Assembly (NCBI RefSeq): GCF_000308695.1
Contig: NZ_BAGG01000032.1
Coordinates: 62,001 to 126,000, forward strand
Direction: 5' to 3'
DNA from: Nocardia takedensis NBRC 100417
GTDB taxonomy: Bacteria > Actinomycetota > Actinomycetes > Mycobacteriales > Mycobacteriaceae
Length of the DNA: 64,000 nt
In this document: piece by piece, positions 62,113 through 64,000 of the stretch
How the letters are laid out: the number at the start of each line of letters is the position of its first letter
Position numbering within the stretch: position 1 is the stretch's first letter
Notes under the pieces: model-generated
What the model saw: only the letters and a program-made list of their open reading frames with translations
The model's database searches: none
Told to the model about the DNA's origin: nothing
Position numbers and translations under genes: made by a program

Positions 62113-64000
62113 GTGGACACCACCGAGATCATGGCGGAGCTCGCGCGGGCCCGGGGACTACCGGACGGCCGGACCCGCACGCAGCGGCTGGAGACACTGG
62201 CCGCCGCCGCCAAGCAGGGCGTCGATCGGGCGCTGGAGGGGCGCGTCCTGATCGACCTGGCCAAGGCGTACACCCACGCGGGCGAACGGGACCTGGCGCC
62301 GGTCACCTACGCCAGACTGCTGCACATCTACGACGAATACCCCGCCGAACTGGGGTCGCTGAGCCATTCGGTGCACTGGTACCTGAAGTGGATGACCTGG
62401 GGATTGATCGAGAGTCCGGCCGTGCCACTGCCGGTCATCCGCCGCTGGCTCGACGAACTGGACCAGCGCTACCGCGTCAAGGGCTACAGCCCGCGTCCGG
62501 TCCTGTCGCTGCGCGCCACGCTGGCCCGTGACCTGGGCGAGCACGTCGAGGCGGCGCGGCTGACCCGCGCGGCGGTGGCGGCCCCGAGCGACAGCATGTC
62601 CGACTGCGACGCCTGCGAACGCGACGACTGGGGCGCGACCGCCGCGGCGGCCGGGGACGACCGCACCGCCCTCGACCACTGGCAGCCCGTCCTCGACGGC
62701 GAGTCCACCTGCGCGGAACAGCCGCACCGGATCGCCTCGAGGGCGCTGCTGCCCCTACTGCGTCTGGGTCGTTCGGCCGACGCGCGCCGCGCCCACCTGG
62801 TCGGCTATCCGCTGGTCCGGCACGCCGAGGGTCTGCGCGACGCCGTCGCCCGGCACGTGGAATTCTGCGCGCTGACCGGCAACGAGGCCCGCGGCCTGGA
62901 GATCCTCACCGAGCACGCGGGGTGGCTCACCGATTCGGGGACCGACGCGGGACTGCGCCTGTCCTTCGCCGGCGGGGTGTGCGTCCTGCTGAACCGGCTG
63001 AGTGAACTCGGACTCGGACAGTCCCCGCTCGGCACGGGCACGGTGGCCTCCGTGCGCGCCGGACTCGGCGTCGAACTCGCCGAACTCGCCGCCCGCTACG
63101 ACGCGCGCAACGGCCACGGCGTGGTCGGCGCCGCGGTCGCCGCGCGGCTGGCCCGCCGCCCGCTGCTCGACCACCTGCCGCTCGGCATCAAGGTCGGCCT
63201 GTCCGAACCCCTGCCCGCCCGCGCGGCCGATCCGGTGGCCGGTGAATCCGAGCGGGCCGCCGAGGCGATGGCGCTGGCCGAGGAGGCCGCCACCCACCTG
63301 CTCGACGACCCGGCCTTGGCCGAGAAGCAACTGCGCCGCGCCTTGGCGCTCGGGGTGCGGGCGCTGCCGCCGGAACATCTGGCCCGGCTCGGGTCGCAAC
63401 TGGTCATGGTGATGTCCGGACAATCCGGGCGCGAGGAGGAACTCGCGGACGCCGCCCTGCACGCCGCCGCCCGCTGGGACGGCATCTCCGACGCCGACGC
63501 CACCCACCTCACCTTCGTCGCCGCCCGCGCCTTCCACCGGGCGGGCAGGCACGGTGAGGCCGCCGCGCTGTTCGAGCAACCGCTCGCGGCGGGCAACACC
63601 CCCTACCCGGACACCGAGATGGCGGTCCTGCGCTCCCAGTACGGCCGTTCCCTCGGACTGCTGGGACGGCACCGCGACGCCGCCCGGCAGTTCGTCGAAG
63701 CGGCGGCCCTGGTGCAGCACCGGCCCGACCGGTTGCCTCTGCGCGCCGAACTCGCGGCCTCCGCGGCTACCGCCCTTGACGCCTGCGGGGCCGACGACCA
63801 GGCGCGGGCCGCCTACCTGCGCGCGGCCGAACTCTGGGGCGAACTCGACCAGATCGCCGCGCGGGCGCGCTGCCTGCGCTCGGCCGCGTGGCTCCAATTC
63901 TGGCGTGACAGTGCGACATCCGACGAACAAGGCGCGCTCACCACCCTGCGCGACCTGCTCGCCGAACTCGAAGCGCGCGACCAGACCCCCGAGGTCGCGG
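62113..64000 (+). CDS. Large helical-repeat (TPR-like) protein, 3' end outside the window
   Basis: Open from GTG 62113 (AGGAGG six bases upstream) to the right edge, at least 629 residues. Alanine-rich and all-helical, with several TPR-like units (ALGVRALPPEHLARLGSQL; LGLLGRHRDAARQFVEAA; ADDQARAAYLRAAELWGEL) and a CDACERDDW pair that could bind a metal. It lies 162 bases after the HSP90-like gene and is its probable partner. Function unknown. Confidence 0.75.
   Translation, partial: MDTTEIMAELARARGLPDGRTRTQRLETLAAAAKQGVDRALEGRVLIDLAKAYTHAGERDLAPVTYARLLHIYDEYPAELGSLSHSVHWYLKWMTWGLIESPAVPLPVIRRWLDELDQRYRVKGYSPRPVLSLRATLARDLGEHVEAARLTRAAVAAPSDSMSDCDACERDDWGATAAAAGDDRTALDHWQPVLDGESTCAEQPHRIASRALLPLLRLGRSADARRAHLVGYPLVRHAEGLRDAVARHVEFCALTGNEARGLEILTEHAGWLTDSGTDAGLRLSFAGGVCVLLNRLSELGLGQSPLGTGTVASVRAGLGVELAELAARYDARNGHGVVGAAVAARLARRPLLDHLPLGIKVGLSEPLPARAADPVAGESERAAEAMALAEEAATHLLDDPALAEKQLRRALALGVRALPPEHLARLGSQLVMVMSGQSGREEELADAALHAAARWDGISDADATHLTFVAARAFHRAGRHGEAAALFEQPLAAGNTPYPDTEMAVLRSQYGRSLGLLGRHRDAARQFVEAAALVQHRPDRLPLRAELAASAATALDACGADDQARAAYLRAAELWGELDQIAARARCLRSAAWLQFWRDSATSDEQGALTTLRDLLAELEARDQTPEVA

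Overview
The window comes from a very GC-rich actinobacterium of the Mycobacteriales, most probably Nocardia or a close relative. The evidence is the codon bias, frequent GTG starts, many starts placed 5-8 nt after a TAnnnT box (leaderless mRNAs), and gene order. Two blocks match Mycobacterium tuberculosis as I remember it. The first is glpD / TetR / flavoprotein / diacylglycerol kinase (compare Rv2249c-Rv2252). The second is valS-folC-DUF4233-ndk-rne-rplU-rpmA-obgE-proB ... proA-MoxR ATPase-VWA (compare Rv2448c-Rv2425c).

Layout. 0-3 kb: an FHA protein, a TetR regulator and a GNAT acetyltransferase; the last two are each preceded by a small leaderless ORF that ends in an ATGA overlap. 3-8 kb: the glycerol-3-phosphate / ether-lipid-like / diacylglycerol kinase block. 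8-9.3 kb: a P-loop kinase-like gene, then a candidate free-standing structured RNA with its own promoter and strong terminator. 9.3-21.8 kb: housekeeping genes (valine charging, folate, nucleotides, RNase E, L21, L27, Obg, proline).

21.8-55.8 kb is a variable region between proB and proA. In order it holds: a decayed cystathionine beta-synthase; an orphan YefM-like antitoxin; an F420-type oxidoreductase; two tandem alpha/beta hydrolases with divergent GlxA-type and TetR regulators; a type VII secretion trio (PPE-like, PE-like, EspG-like); a tightly overlapping seven-gene + strand biosynthetic operon (30.3-40.7 kb) facing an O-methyltransferase; a small zinc-ribbon-like gene and a MerR regulator; a mymA-like operon (lipase, SDR, diiron protein, Baeyer-Villiger-type monooxygenase) under a perfect 13-bp-arm operator; a 2-hydroxyacid dehydrogenase; a nucleic-acid group (LigD-type polymerase, RecQ-like helicase with a PRTase-like tail, RtcB ligase); a CqsA-like autoinducer synthase; and ribokinase. 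From 56 kb the conserved backbone resumes with proA, MoxR ATPase, VWA protein and a YjbR protein. An HSP90-like ATPase and a large helical-repeat protein that runs off the end follow.

The best candidate for an undescribed system is the 30.3-40.7 kb operon. It encodes a rifampin-phosphotransferase-like PEP-synthase homologue, a fatty acyl-AMP ligase fused to a nucleotidyltransferase and a PqqD-like segment, an ACP, a thioester reductase, a nucleoside-diphosphate-kinase-like protein, a double-hotdog AfsA protein and a UbiA prenyltransferase. I see no PKS or NRPS in it. No transposase, CRISPR array, rRNA or tRNA gene was found.
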